In this document: positions 38,974 to 48,217 of the stretch, in pieces
How positions within the stretch are numbered: position 1 is the first letter of the stretch
Layout of the letters: the number at the start of each line of letters is the position of its first letter
From: Pseudomonas sihuiensis
GTDB lineage: Bacteria > Pseudomonadota > Gammaproteobacteria > Pseudomonadales > Pseudomonadaceae
Assembly (NCBI RefSeq): GCF_900106015.1
Contig: NZ_LT629797.1
Location: forward strand, 2,480,001 to 2,544,000
Direction of reading: 5' to 3'
Length of the DNA stretch: 64,000 nt
Notes under the pieces: model-generated
Databases searched by the model: none
The model's input: the letters and a program-made list of their open reading frames with translations, nothing else
What the model was told of the DNA's origin: nothing
Translations under genes and position numbers: made by a program

Positions 38974-39747
38974 TCAGGAAAAACGAGAGAAGTCCGGCTC
39001 TCTGCGCTGCATGAAGGCCGTCAACGCCTCGATGGCCTCTGGCGAACGCAGGCGTTGGCCGAACAAAGCACCCTCCTCCTCGATCACCTTGCGCAGCTGC
39101 TCGCGATCCGGCGCGCGCATCAGGCGTTTGCTGTCGGCGACCGCTGATGGCGCCAGCTCGAGAAAACGCTGTGCCATCTCGCGTGCCTTGTTCAACGTCG
39201 CCGCGCCATCCTCCAGCGCCTGGTTGGCGATGCCCCAGGTCGCGGCCTGCTCACCCGTGAAGGACTGACCGAGCAACAGCAGCTCCGCGGCGCGTGCGTG
39301 GCCCAGCAGACGCGGCAGAATCAGGCTGGAGCCATATTCGGGGCACAGACCAAGATTGACGAAGGGCATTTTCAACTGCGCATCGCGGCTGACGTAGACC
39401 AGGTCGCAGTGCAGCAACAAGGTGGTACCGATCCCCACCGCCGGGCCAGCCACTGCGGCGACCACCGGTTTGCTGAACTCGAACAGCGCGCGCATGAACT
39501 GGAACACTTCGCTGTTCAAGCCGCTGGGCGGCGCCTGGATGAAGTCGGCGACGTCATTGCCGCTGGTAAAGCACGTCTCGCCACCAGTGAGTAGCACCAC
39601 GCGCACGCTGGGGTCGCGCTCGGCCTCATCCAACACTTCGGCCATACCGGCGTACATCGCTCGGGTCAGTGCATTCTTCTTGTCCAGGCGGTGCATGCGC
39701 AGGGTCAACAGACCGCCGTCGCGTTCGATATGCAGGTGTTCGCTCAT
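38974..39747 (-). CDS. Enoyl-CoA hydratase/isomerase family protein (257 aa)
   Basis: A crotonase-fold protein. The oxyanion-hole segments are visible: TCFTSGNDVADF (first) and VAAVAGPAVGIGTTLLLHCDLVY (second), followed by KMPFVNLGLCPEYGSSLILPRLLG. The glutamate pair of true hydratases is only partly present (Glu in CPEYGSS), so isomerase activity is also possible. GGAG lies nine bases before the ATG at 39747. The gene is 60 bases from the ferredoxin reductase gene on the same strand, as for PA4330-PA4331. Confidence 0.9.
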   Translation of the reverse strand: MSEHLHIERDGGLLTLRMHRLDKKNALTRAMYAGMAEVLDEAERDPSVRVVLLTGGETCFTSGNDVADFIQAPPSGLNSEVFQFMRALFEFSKPVVAAVAGPAVGIGTTLLLHCDLVYVSRDAQLKMPFVNLGLCPEYGSSLILPRLLGHARAAELLLLGQSFTGEQAATWGIANQALEDGAATLNKAREMAQRFLELAPSAVADSKRLMRAPDREQLRKVIEEEGALFGQRLRSPEAIEALTAFMQRREPDFSRFS

Positions 39748-39807
39748 GCAAGGCTCCAGTGGATACGTCGTACGCACCGGCATCGGGCCTGGCCGGCCAC
39801 GCACAGT

Positions 39808-40746
39808 CTAAGCGCGAGTGAGAAAGACGTCGGCGAGCATCTGGCTGCGCGGCAAACCGGCCATGTAGAGGCGCCGCGCGAAGCTGTCGACGGTCACGGG
39901 ATGGCCGCAGAGTAAGGCGAGGGTCTGCCGCGAAACAAGGCGCAGTTCGGCCAAAGCAGCCGGCAACTGCGCCGCCGTTACCAGCTCCACCTGCAGGTTG
40001 GCGTGCTGCGCCGCCAGTGCCTGAAGTTCGCTCGCCAGGTAGTGCTCGGCCGGCTCATGCGCCACGTGCAGCAGGCGAATGGCGCCTTGGTGCTCCTGAC
40101 GCAATGCTTCACGCAACACCCCGTAGAGCGGCGCCAGACCGGTACCGGCGGCCAGCAACCAGAGCGGTCGCGCCTGCCAATCAGCATCGTAATGCAGGGC
40201 CCCACCGCGCAGCTCGCCGAGGCGCAGCGTGTCGCCAACCTGCAGGCGCCGCGCGGCATCGCAGAATGCGCCGGGCATACGACAATCGATATGAAACTCC
40301 AGGCAGTCGTCCTCGCTCGGCACGCTGGCCAGCGAATAGGGGCGCGCCACAGCCTGATCGCTCCACAGCAGCAGATGCTGGCCGGGGCGATAACGCAACG
40401 GCCTGGCCGGCTGCAAGCGCAGGCGTAAAACCTGCGGGCTGGGCCAGTCCAGCGCGGCCACCTTGGCTGCCAGGCCATCACGCTGAGGGTCGAAGGGTTC
40501 GACCTGCAGGTCCCCAATCACCTGGCACTGACAGGCCAGGCGCCAGCCCTCGGCACGCTTGTCGGCCGCCAGTGCCTCGGGCTGACTATCCAGCGGCTCG
40601 CCGGCGACGCAGCGCACCAGACAGGCGTGACAACTGCCGGCGCGACAGCTGTAGGGCACCGCCACACCGCCGCCGAGCAAGGCATCGAGCAAGTTGGTTT
40701 GTTGGGCGACCTGCAACTGCAGGGCACCCACACGCAGTTCAGGCAC
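39808..40746 (-). CDS. 2Fe-2S ferredoxin/FAD/NAD(P) reductase (312 aa, GTG start)
   Basis: An N-terminal plant-type 2Fe-2S domain (VPYSCRAGSCHACLVRC, later ACQCQV) is followed by an FAD domain (RPYSLASVPSEDD) and an NAD(P) domain (LLAAGTGLAPLYGVLREAL, LLCGHP). This is the order of CDP-6-deoxyglucoseene/aromatic-oxygenase reductases; the partner is unknown. I chose the GTG at 40746 because GGGAG lies seven bases upstream and the start overlaps the end of sadC by eight bases, implying coupling. An ATG at 40767 would overlap sadC more and lacks a site. Confidence 0.88.
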   Translation of the reverse strand: MPELRVGALQLQVAQQTNLLDALLGGGVAVPYSCRAGSCHACLVRCVAGEPLDSQPEALAADKRAEGWRLACQCQVIGDLQVEPFDPQRDGLAAKVAALDWPSPQVLRLRLQPARPLRYRPGQHLLLWSDQAVARPYSLASVPSEDDCLEFHIDCRMPGAFCDAARRLQVGDTLRLGELRGGALHYDADWQARPLWLLAAGTGLAPLYGVLREALRQEHQGAIRLLHVAHEPAEHYLASELQALAAQHANLQVELVTAAQLPAALAELRLVSRQTLALLCGHPVTVDSFARRLYMAGLPRSQMLADVFLTRA

Positions 40747-41875
40747 CCGCGTTCTCCCAGCTGGCATCGCAACGATTGCGTCCGCCGCGCTTGGCCTGGT
40801 ACAGCGCCTGATCGGCACGCTGCAGGGCTTCATCGAGATCGTCACCGGCAACCAGTAGAGTCATGCCGGCGGAGAGACTGAGATTGTCCACCTTCACACC
40901 CACCGGCTCGGCCCTGGCAAAGGCTTCGCGCAGGCGCTCGCAGCAGGCGGTGAACTGGTCGGCATCGGTATTGGGCAATAGCAGGACGAATTCCTCACCG
41001 CCGTAGCGGGCAATGATGTCGCCGTCACGCAGACAGGCACGGGCAACCGCGGCGAAGGTTTGTAGCACCCGGTCGCCAGCAGCATGGCCATGAGCATCGT
41101 TGATTCGTTTGAAATGGTCCAGATCGATCAGCGCCAGGCCGTGATGTCGCCCGTGGTCCAGATGCTCCAGTTCGCGGGTGGCCAGACGCAGGAAATGGCG
41201 ACGGTTGAACAACCCGGTGAGCTCATCAGTGGCGACCAGGTCCTCGAGCTGGCGCATCATCCCGCGCAGGGTGTCCTGGTGCGCCTGCAGGGCGAAGCGG
41301 CGTTGGCGCATGCGCTTGCGCATGGCTTGCACGTAGCTGGAGAACAGACACAGCCAGACCAGCAGGATGAACAGCACCCACACCTGCAGCCAGGCCATGC
41401 TCGGGTCCACCAACTGCATGCGGTAGGCTTCGATCAGCACCATGGCAGTGAAGCCGAAGAAGGCGAAGGCGGCGCAGCGCACGAACACCCGCGGCGGCAG
41501 CTGGAACACGCCGAACAGCAGAATCAGTACATAGAACACCATCATCACGCCGCGCGCGCTGTCAAACAGCGCCAGCACCGGCGGCTGCCAGGCCAGTGCC
41601 ACCAGCACCTGGGCTTCGGTCAGGCTGGGATCGTCACAACGCAGGTTACGCCCGGAAAGGAACAGCCAGAGGAACACCAATTGACTGCCGAACACGCCCA
41701 GGGTCAGCCAGGCGGCGGTGCTGATGGAACCGAGGAAAAGGCCATTGAACACGGCGAACCAGCAGACAAGCGCCATCATCGCGTAGGTAGCGAAGGCCAT
41801 GGCGAAGCGTTTGAGCAGGAGGCTCTGCAGGCTGCGTTGGGTTCCCCGGCGAGTCGTTGAGCTCATGGGCTCCAT
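40739..41875 (-). CDS. sadC: Membrane diguanylate cyclase SadC (378 aa)
   Basis: Five to six N-terminal membrane helices (about residues 20-185), a short coiled linker, then a GGDEF domain: DELTGLFNRRHFLRLA, ALIDLDHFKRINDAHGHAAGD and ARYGGEEFVLLL. The inhibitory site RDGD (RxxD) is present, so feedback by cyclic di-GMP is expected. SadC in P. aeruginosa (PA4332) drives surface attachment and lowers swarming, and the flanking genes here match its neighbourhood. The start is either ATG 41875 or ATG 41866 (GGAG close by). Confidence 0.92.
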   Translation of the reverse strand: MEPMSSTTRRGTQRSLQSLLLKRFAMAFATYAMMALVCWFAVFNGLFLGSISTAAWLTLGVFGSQLVFLWLFLSGRNLRCDDPSLTEAQVLVALAWQPPVLALFDSARGVMMVFYVLILLFGVFQLPPRVFVRCAAFAFFGFTAMVLIEAYRMQLVDPSMAWLQVWVLFILLVWLCLFSSYVQAMRKRMRQRRFALQAHQDTLRGMMRQLEDLVATDELTGLFNRRHFLRLATRELEHLDHGRHHGLALIDLDHFKRINDAHGHAAGDRVLQTFAAVARACLRDGDIIARYGGEEFVLLLPNTDADQFTACCERLREAFARAEPVGVKVDNLSLSAGMTLLVAGDDLDEALQRADQALYQAKRGGRNRCDASWENAGA

Positions 41876-41906
41876 CCCATACTGGCATCTGGCCGTACTC
41901 TACCCC

Positions 41907-41916
41907 TGTGATCACA
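41907..41916. promoter_or_regulatory. Palindrome TGTGATCACA upstream of sadC
   Basis: A perfect 10-base palindrome 31 bases before the sadC start. It is followed by an A-run on the plus strand. It resembles two CRP/Vfr half sites pushed together, without the six-base spacer, so it is not a normal Vfr site. Possible operator of unknown factor. Confidence 0.35.
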
Positions 41917-42078
41917 AAAAACCTAGGCCGCAGTAGGAAACCGCTGAAAATCAGGCGAGCCAGTCAGCGCGGGAAAGAACAGGCGAAAACGATCGCAGTC
42001 GCGCCCGAGGTTACTAGCGGCAAATGAGCATTCGACCAGGCTGGCGTTCCGCCTGTTTTAACCTAGCGATGGCAATGC

Positions 42079-42128
42079 ACGACTGCATGGATGCAGGAGG
42101 TAGAGCGACGCAACAAGCCAAAGCCGAG
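42079..42128. repeat. 50-base dispersed repeat (copy of 11313-11362, inverted)
   Basis: Begins ACGACTGCATGGATGCAGGA and matches the complement of 11313-11362 at 48 of 50 bases. It lies in the 465-base spacer between the divergent sadC and fumarase genes, next to TGCATGGATGCA, a small internal palindrome. Confidence 0.8.
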
Positions 42129-42209
42129 GTCGCTTTGCCGGCGCCCGATAACCGCCCACTGCACTTGCCATCGACCTTCGGCTGCTGTGCCCGACGCGAG
42201 CGGGTGCGG

Positions 42210-42215
42210 TATACT
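42210..42215 (+). promoter_or_regulatory. Candidate -10 element for the fumarase promoter
   Basis: TATACT within GGTGCGGTATACTGCCGC, 126 bases before the fumarase start. No good -35 lies at 17 bases, so it is a moderate call; it is the best sigma70-like hexamer in the spacer. Confidence 0.4.
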
Positions 42216-42282
42216 GCCGCGCCTTTTTGGGCGGCTCTGAAGATATCGTCAAGGTGATTCCCAGAGCTGCCCTTCCGCCGTT

Positions 42283-42304
42283 GCGCCGGGTCGTTGTCCG
42301 GCGC
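42283..42304 (+). other. Leader hairpin before fumarase
   Basis: GCGCCGG (42283-42289) and CCGGCGC (42298-42304) with an eight-base loop, 36 bases before the ATG and ahead of the GAGGAG ribosome site. It could stabilise the leader or pause transcription; no T-run follows directly. Confidence 0.4.
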
Positions 42305-42340
42305 TTCCTTGTTGATGTTCCCTGATAGAGGAGCGCCCCA

Positions 42341-43864
42341 ATGACCGTGATCAAGCAGGACGACCTGATTCAGAGCGTCGCCGACGCACTGCAGTTCATC
42401 TCCTATTACCACCCCGTCGACTTCATCCAGGCGATGCACGAGGCCTACCTGAAGGAAGAGTCGCCGGCCGCCAAGGACTCCATGGCGCAGATTCTGATCA
42501 ACTCGCGCATGTGCGCCACCGGCCACCGCCCGATCTGCCAGGACACCGGCATCGTCACCGTGTTCATCAAGGTCGGTATGGACGTGCGCTGGGACGGCGC
42601 CACCATGAGCGTCGACGACATGATCAACGAGGGCGTGCGTCGCGCCTACAACCTGCCGGAAAACGTCCTGCGCGCCTCGATCCTGGCCGACCCGGCCGGT
42701 GCCCGCAAGAACACCAAGGACAACACCCCGGCGGTGATCCACTACTCCATCGTTCCCGGTGACAAGGTGGAAGTGGACGTCGCGGCCAAGGGCGGCGGCT
42801 CCGAGAACAAGTCGAAGATGGCCATGCTCAACCCGTCCGACTCGATCGTCGACTGGGTACTCAAGACCGTGCCGACCATGGGCGCCGGCTGGTGCCCGCC
42901 GGGCATGCTCGGCATCGGCATCGGCGGTACTGCCGAAAAAGCGGCAGTGATGGCCAAGGAAGTGCTCATGGAGCACATCGACATCCACGAGCTGCAGGCT
43001 CGCGGCCCGCAAAACCGTATCGAAGAGCTGCGCCTGGAGCTGTTCGAGAAGGTCAACCAGTTAGGCATCGGCGCCCAGGGCCTGGGCGGCCTGACCACCG
43101 TGCTCGACGTGAAGATCATGGATTACCCGACCCACGCCGCGAGCCTGCCGGTGTGCATGATCCCCAACTGCGCCGCCACCCGTCACGCCCACTTCGTGCT
43201 CGACGGCTCCGGCCCGGCCTCGCTGGAAGCCCCGGATCTGGACGCCTACCCGGAAATCGTCTGGGAAGCAGGCCCGAGCGCGCGTCGCGTCAACCTCGAT
43301 ACCCTGACCCCGGAAGACGTGCAGAGCTGGAAGCCGGGCGAGACCGTGCTGCTCAACGGCAAGATGCTCACCGGCCGCGACGCTGCGCACAAGCGCATGG
43401 TCGACATGCTGAACAAGGGCGAGCAACTGCCGGTGGACCTCAAGGGTCGCTTCATCTATTACGTCGGCCCGGTTGATCCGGTCGGTGACGAAGTGGTTGG
43501 TCCGGCTGGCCCGACTACCGCCACCCGTATGGACAAGTTCACCCGTCAGATTCTCGAGCAGACTGGCCTGCTCGGCATGATCGGCAAGTCCGAGCGCGGC
43601 CCGATCGCCATCGAGGCAATCAAGGACAACAAGGCCGTGTACCTGATGGCCGTCGGCGGCGCCGCCTACCTGGTGGCCCAGGCGATCAAGAAGTCCAAGG
43701 TGCTGGCCTTCGAAGAGCTCGGTATGGAAGCCATCTACGAGTTCGAAGTCAAAGACATGCCGGTGACCGTGGCCGTCGACACCAAAGGTGAGTCCGTGCA
43801 CATCACCGGCCCTGCGATCTGGAACAAGAAGATCGCCGAAAGCCTGGCGGTAGAAGTGAAGTAA
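42341..43864 (+). CDS. fumA: Class I (iron-sulfur) fumarate hydratase (507 aa)
   Basis: Both halves of the oxygen-sensitive class I fumarase are in one chain. Cysteines suited to bind the 4Fe-4S cluster are Cys66 (PICQDTGI), Cys185 (GWCPPGML) and Cys272/Cys277 (CMIPNCAATRHAHF). The C-terminal beta domain includes GPTTATRMDKFTRQIL and GKSERGP. It interconverts fumarate and malate in the TCA cycle. A GAGGAG site precedes the ATG. It follows divergent sadC as PA4333 follows PA4332. A strong terminator follows. Confidence 0.95.
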   Translation: MTVIKQDDLIQSVADALQFISYYHPVDFIQAMHEAYLKEESPAAKDSMAQILINSRMCATGHRPICQDTGIVTVFIKVGMDVRWDGATMSVDDMINEGVRRAYNLPENVLRASILADPAGARKNTKDNTPAVIHYSIVPGDKVEVDVAAKGGGSENKSKMAMLNPSDSIVDWVLKTVPTMGAGWCPPGMLGIGIGGTAEKAAVMAKEVLMEHIDIHELQARGPQNRIEELRLELFEKVNQLGIGAQGLGGLTTVLDVKIMDYPTHAASLPVCMIPNCAATRHAHFVLDGSGPASLEAPDLDAYPEIVWEAGPSARRVNLDTLTPEDVQSWKPGETVLLNGKMLTGRDAAHKRMVDMLNKGEQLPVDLKGRFIYYVGPVDPVGDEVVGPAGPTTATRMDKFTRQILEQTGLLGMIGKSERGPIAIEAIKDNKAVYLMAVGGAAYLVAQAIKKSKVLAFEELGMEAIYEFEVKDMPVTVAVDTKGESVHITGPAIWNKKIAESLAVEVK

Positions 43865-43880
43865 GCGTCAACGCTGCAAA

Positions 43881-43916
43881 GCAGAAGCCCGGCCAAGTGC
43901 CGGGCTTCTGCGTTTT
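43881..43916 (+). terminator. Rho-independent terminator after fumarase
   Basis: Thirteen-base perfect arms GCAGAAGCCCGGC (43881-43893) and complement (43899-43911), five-base loop, then GTTTTC. Confidence 0.92.
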
Positions 43917-43941
43917 CAGGCGCGACGCGTATTGCTCCTGG

Positions 43942-44015
43942 GTAGGAGCCGCGCCCCGCGGCGAATTGGCCCGTGCAAACGGCAGAGAAGCTTCGCCCCG
44001 GGACGGTGCTCCTAC
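43942..44015. repeat. Intergenic inverted repeat, family shared with 58437-58509
   Basis: Imperfect 24-base arms starting GTAGGAGCCGCGCCCCG and ending GGTGCTCCTAC, with a 26-base loop containing GGCCCGTGCA. The same arms and loop occur at 58437-58509. It lies just after the dsdA stop and may end that transcript. Confidence 0.75.
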
Positions 44016-44024
44016 AGACTTGCG

Positions 44025-45389
44025 TCAATCCTCGCCCGAACCCTGCAACAGTTGCCGGCCACGCGCCAGGTAGCTGTCCATCTCCGCCTGCGGCACCATG
44101 CTGCCGCCGGTCGCCCAGACCAGATGGGTCGCCTGCGCCATGCGCTGCGGCGTAAAGCCCATGCGCTGGCGATAGCCCTGCTGCTCGCCAAGCACGCGCA
44201 GCACACCCGGCATGCCGGCCAGAGCCGAAGGTTCCAGGCGCTGGCCCTCGGTCTGCTCCAGCAACGCCAGGTAGCGGAACATCTGTTCATCGCTGACCGT
44301 GTAATAACCATCGATCAGGCGCTGCATGGCGCGGCCGACGAAACCGGATGGCCGCCCCACGGCAAGCCCGTCGGCAGCCGTGCGGTTGTCGATGCCGAAA
44401 TCCTGCACCGCCAGCTCCTCATGCCGACCGGTGTGAACGCCGAGCAACATGCACGGTGAATGCGTCGGTTCGGCGAACAGACAGTGCACCGCGTCGCCGA
44501 ACGCCAGCTTCAGGCCGAACGCCACACCACCCGGCCCGCCGCCCACGCCACAAGGCAGATAGACGAACAGCGGATGCTCGGCATCGACCACAACGCTGGC
44601 TGCCGCCAGTTGCTGCTTGAGACGCTCGCCGGCCACCGCATAGCCGAGGAACAGGTGCCTGGAATTCTCGTCATCGACGAAATGGCAGCGCGGATCAGCC
44701 TCGGCCTGACGCCGCCCCTGCTCCACGGCAACGCTGTAATCGCTGGCGTACTCGACCACGGTCACGCCATGGGCACGCAGCTTGTCCTTCTTCCATTGGC
44801 GCGCATCGGCGGACATATGCACCGTGGCCTGAAAGCCCAGACGCGCACTGATGATGCCGATGGACAGGCCAAGATTGCCGGTAGAGCCGACGGCTACCTG
44901 ATAGCCACCGAAGAAGGCGCGCATCGCGTCGCTGTCGAGGCAGGCGTAATCGTCCTCGAGGCTGAGCAGCCCGGCAGCCAGTGCCAGGTCCTCGGCATGC
45001 TTGAGCACCTCGTAGATGCCGCCACGGGCCTTGATCGAACCGGAGATGGGCAGGTGGCTGTCGCGCTTGAGCCACAGCGCGCCGATCTCGCCTTCTGCCT
45101 GGGCCGCCTCACTGAGCAGCGCCTGCATCTTCGGCAGAGGCAGGATGTCCGACTCGATGATCCCGCCACTGACGGCCGTCTGCGGGAACACCCGGGCCAG
45201 GTAGGGCGCGAAGCGCGCGAGGCGCGCGCTGGCATCGGCCACATCCGCGGCGCTCAAACCCACATCCCCCAACGCCTCGCTAACAGGTGCCACAGCTGGG
45301 TTGAACCAGCTGGTTTCTTGCAGGGCGATCAGCTCATCGAGCAACGGATATTGCGCGCGCCACTGAGCGAGCGACTGGCCAAGAATCAT
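44025..45389 (-). CDS. dsdA: D-serine dehydratase DsdA (454 aa)
   Basis: A PLP enzyme turning D-serine into pyruvate and ammonia. The Schiff-base lysine is in [16 protein letters not shown] (Lys120), the phosphate-binding glycine loop is [14 protein letters not shown], and [11 protein letters not shown] precedes the lysine as in E. coli DsdA. Length matches (442 aa in E. coli). GAGG precedes the ATG. No dsdC-type regulator or dsdX permease is adjacent, so control and uptake must be encoded elsewhere. Confidence 0.95.
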   Translation of the reverse strand: MILGQSLAQWRAQYPLLDELIALQETSWFNPAVAPVSEALGDVGLSAADVADASARLARFAPYLARVFPQTAVSGGIIESDILPLPKMQALLSEAAQAEGEIGALWLKRDSHLPISGSIKARGGIYEVLKHAEDLALAAGLLSLEDDYACLDSDAMRAFFGGYQVAVGSTGNLGLSIGIISARLGFQATVHMSADARQWKKDKLRAHGVTVVEYASDYSVAVEQGRRQAEADPRCHFVDDENSRHLFLGYAVAGERLKQQLAAASVVVDAEHPLFVYLPCGVGGGPGGVAFGLKLAFGDAVHCLFAEPTHSPCMLLGVHTGRHEELAVQDFGIDNRTAADGLAVGRPSGFVGRAMQRLIDGYYTVSDEQMFRYLALLEQTEGQRLEPSALAGMPGVLRVLGEQQGYRQRMGFTPQRMAQATHLVWATGGSMVPQAEMDSYLARGRQLLQGSGED

Positions 45390-45528
45390 GCGGCGTTCCT
45401 CATTACAGGCAGTTAACGGCGCCCATTAGATGATGCCCGTGGCCATCTGGCAAAGGCCGCGACAAGCAGTCAAGCGGAACGATACCCACCCAGACGAGGC
45501 CTAACGCGGAAATTGCCAAGGAGTTGCC

Positions 45529-46203
45529 ATGACCTTTTCCATCGTTGCGCGCTGCCCACGTACTGGACAGTTCGGCGTCGCGGCGGCCACTGCGATGCCC
45601 GCCGTCGGCAAACTGCTCAGCCACGCTGCCGCTGGTGCGGGGGCGGTGGCGACCCAGGCGCAGGTCAACCCCTATCTGGGGCTGGATGGCCTGGCGCTGC
45701 TGCGTCAAGGACTTTCGGCCCGACAAGTGCTGGAGCGCCTCAAAGCCACCGATCCCTGCATGGAACTGCGTCAGTGTGCGTTGATCGACGCCCAGGGCGA
45801 CAGCCTCTGCTGGACCGGCGAAAAGTGCATTCCCTGGGCCGGTTCGCTGGCAGGCGAGCAGTTCTCCGTACAGGGCAATCGCCTGGTCGGCCCACAGGTA
45901 CTGGATGCAGTAGCCGAAGCCTTCCGCCACGCTGAAAAGCGACCGCTGATCGAACGCCTGATCGAAGCCCTGGCCGCTGGCGACCGCTGCGGCGGCGACC
46001 GTCACGGCGAGTCGTCCGCAGTGATCTACGTGGTCGATCAGGAGGAGTATCCGCTGTGGGACATCCGCGTCGACCATCACCTCGACCCGGTGGCCGAGCT
46101 ACGCCGCCTACATAAGGTATTCGCTCGCGAGGTGCTGCCAGAGATCCTCGCGATGCCGACACGTGACAATCCGGCGGGCCTGGCAGCGGAGGATTCGGTC
46201 TAG
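45529..46203 (+). CDS. DUF1028-family Ntn-hydrolase-like protein (224 aa)
   Basis: The family core is obvious: MTFSIVARCPRTGQFGVAAAT at the start, AGAGAVATQAQVNPYLGLDGL, then ECALIDAQGD-type segment (QCALIDAQGDSLCWTGEKC) and AAGDRCGGDRHGESSAVIYVV. DUF1028 proteins have an N-terminal-nucleophile hydrolase fold and unknown substrate. AAGGAG precedes the ATG. Its stop overlaps by four bases (CTAG) with the stop of the convergent zapE gene. Confidence 0.9.
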   Translation: MTFSIVARCPRTGQFGVAAATAMPAVGKLLSHAAAGAGAVATQAQVNPYLGLDGLALLRQGLSARQVLERLKATDPCMELRQCALIDAQGDSLCWTGEKCIPWAGSLAGEQFSVQGNRLVGPQVLDAVAEAFRHAEKRPLIERLIEALAAGDRCGGDRHGESSAVIYVVDQEEYPLWDIRVDHHLDPVAELRRLHKVFAREVLPEILAMPTRDNPAGLAAEDSV

Positions 46204-47336
46204 GCCTGCCGGCCAACAGGGGGCCCGAAACGCTCCAGTTGCATCTCACGCAGACGACTCAAGGTGCGGCGGAAGGCAAAGTCGAGGTAGCCCTGGGTGT
46301 ACAGCTCGTCCAGCGCCACCTCGGCTTCGATATACAGCGGCACACGGCGGTCGTAGCACTCGTCGACCAGGGCAATGAAGCGGCGTACCGCATCGTCGTT
46401 GCGCGACAGCGCCGGTAGTTTCCGGTCACCGGCATCGACCCGCTCGGCACCGTCCTCGGTGCCACGGGCGATGCGCCCCTCGCGCTGCTCACCGCCCAGG
46501 CGCGCCACTTCACCGAGCAGGATGGTCGAGAAGCGCTCGCACAGTTCCATGAAGTCGGGAGCCGCCAATGGCTGTTCACACAGATCCCGGAAGCGGCACC
46601 AGAGCGCTGCTGAGCTATGACCGAGGGTTTCGATACGGCGATGGCTGAGTTCGACCGGCTCGCGACTAATGGTTTGCCCCTCACTCAGACGAGCGAAAAG
46701 CTCACCCAGCACCTGCGGCTGCTGCACCCAGTAGCGTTGCACCTCGGTACCGGGATGCAGACGATGATCCTGCTCGCCGTCCACGGTCACCACCTGCATG
46801 TGTGCCTCGAGCGCAGCGATGGCCGGCAGGAAACGCTCACGGTTGTAGCCATCGGCATACAGCTGATCCGGCGGCTGATTGGAGGTTGCCACCAGTACCA
46901 CCCCCTGCGCCACCACCAGGCTGAGCAGCCGACCGAGCAGCATGGCATCGCCGATGTCGCTGACGAACAGCTCGTCGAAGCACAGCACACGCACCTCGCG
47001 CCCCAGCTCCTCAGCCAGCAGGCGCAGCGGGTCGGCATTGCCGGTCAACTGGAACTGGCGGCGATGCACCCACTGCATGAAGTGATGGAAATGCTGTCGC
47101 CGCGCCGGCACCCGCAAGGCGTTGTAGAAGCTGTCCATCAGCCAGGTCTTGCCGCGCCCGACCGGCCCACAAAGGTACACGCCGAGCGGGCGCTCGCCGC
47201 GATGCACAGCCTCATGACAGTGCTGCAGCGCCTCGACCGCACGGTGCTGCGCAGCATCGGCGACAAAACCGCCCGCTAGTGCACGGCGATAAGCGGCCAG
47301 CGGCGAGTCCGGCGCTCCCCGCTCGAAGCCGCTCAA
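46200..47336 (-). CDS. zapE: Cell division ATPase ZapE (AFG1-like, 378 aa)
   Basis: An AFG1/ZapE P-loop ATPase: Walker A GVYLCGPVGRGKTWLMDSFY (about residues 53-72), HFHHFMQWVHRR, Walker B VLCFDELFVSDIGDA, sensor region VLVATSNQPPDQLYADG. ZapE destabilises FtsZ polymers in E. coli under stress; here that role is by homology. It carries a QREGRIARGTEDGAERVDAG insert near residue 290 not typical of the E. coli protein. The ATG overlaps the nitrilase stop (ATGA). Confidence 0.9.
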   Translation of the reverse strand: MSGFERGAPDSPLAAYRRALAGGFVADAAQHRAVEALQHCHEAVHRGERPLGVYLCGPVGRGKTWLMDSFYNALRVPARRQHFHHFMQWVHRRQFQLTGNADPLRLLAEELGREVRVLCFDELFVSDIGDAMLLGRLLSLVVAQGVVLVATSNQPPDQLYADGYNRERFLPAIAALEAHMQVVTVDGEQDHRLHPGTEVQRYWVQQPQVLGELFARLSEGQTISREPVELSHRRIETLGHSSAALWCRFRDLCEQPLAAPDFMELCERFSTILLGEVARLGGEQREGRIARGTEDGAERVDAGDRKLPALSRNDDAVRRFIALVDECYDRRVPLYIEAEVALDELYTQGYLDFAFRRTLSRLREMQLERFGPPVGRQA

Positions 47337-48217
47337 CGCAGCACCAGCCGGCCGTCATCGAACTGCCGCGCCCAGTCGCGGCGGGTGAACACCTGGCCCT
47401 GCTCGCGCACGCGGCGCACTTCAGACAGATCCAGGTCGCAGATCAGCCAGTGGCTACGCGTGGGGCACAGCTCCTTGCTCTCGGCGACGATGCCGCTGGC
47501 CGGCATGCCGTAGTCCGACGGCACGTAAAGCGAAGCGCGGCCGTAGCCTTCGTCGAGCGACGGCGACCAGGGCGCCAGGCCGACGGTAGGCGAGTGCAGT
47601 ACGGCGATCTGGTTCTCCAGCGCACGGGCCTGGGCGCCGATGCGTACGCGGTGAAAGCCGGCCACGGTGTCGGTGCAACTGGGCGCCAGAATCAGATCAA
47701 CGCCAGCCTCGGCCAGGGTGTGCGCCAGCAAGGGGAATTCGTTGTCGTAGCAGATCAGGATGCCCAGCTTGCCCAGCGCGGTATCGAACACCTTCAGCCC
47801 ACTACCCGCCGCGATATGCCACTGCTCCAGCTCGAAGCGGGTCATGATCAGCTTGTCCTGAGCGCCCAGGCAGCCGTCCGGACTGAACAGCCAGGCGCGG
47901 TTGCGGTAGATACCGTCGTCATCCAGCACCGCTACGGAACCGGGTTGCAGGTAGAGATTCAACCGCCGCGCCAGGCTCTCGCACAACGCCAGCCAGCGTG
48001 GCAGCAGCGGCTGGATGCCGGCGATGGAGCCGTGCAGGTCACCACGCTCGGCTTCCAGCAACTGGCCGGTCAGCACCAGGCCGGCGTACTCCGGCAGCAG
48101 CAACAGTTCAGCGCCCTGCCCGGCCGCTTCCTCGCACAGAGTGGTGAGGTGCTCGGCGTAGGCATCCCAGGTGGTGAACAACTCGATGTGGTACTGGCAG
48201 GCGGCAACCTTGATCAT
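47333..48217 (-). CDS. Carbon-nitrogen hydrolase (nitrilase superfamily, 294 aa)
   Basis: All three catalytic residues of the superfamily are present: Glu43 (LLLLPEYAG), Lys122 (AQDKLIMTRFE) and Cys156 (ILICYDNEFP). The enzyme should hydrolyse an amide or related C-N bond; substrate unknown. The ATG at 48217 has GGAG nearby and overlaps the stop of the GNAT gene as ATGA; the downstream zapE start overlaps its stop in the same way, so three genes are translationally coupled. Confidence 0.92.
   Translation of the reverse strand: MIKVAACQYHIELFTTWDAYAEHLTTLCEEAAGQGAELLLLPEYAGLVLTGQLLEAERGDLHGSIAGIQPLLPRWLALCESLARRLNLYLQPGSVAVLDDDGIYRNRAWLFSPDGCLGAQDKLIMTRFELEQWHIAAGSGLKVFDTALGKLGILICYDNEFPLLAHTLAEAGVDLILAPSCTDTVAGFHRVRIGAQARALENQIAVLHSPTVGLAPWSPSLDEGYGRASLYVPSDYGMPASGIVAESKELCPTRSHWLICDLDLSEVRRVREQGQVFTRRDWARQFDDGRLVLR

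Noticed and set aside
42180..42260. Possible tRNA or small RNA in the sadC-fumarase spacer
   Set aside because: I could not fit a cloverleaf; the GC-rich hairpins are better explained as promoter and leader.
42014..43012. 332-codon open frame on the minus strand
   Set aside because: Antisense to the fumarase gene, His/Val-rich, no ribosome site.
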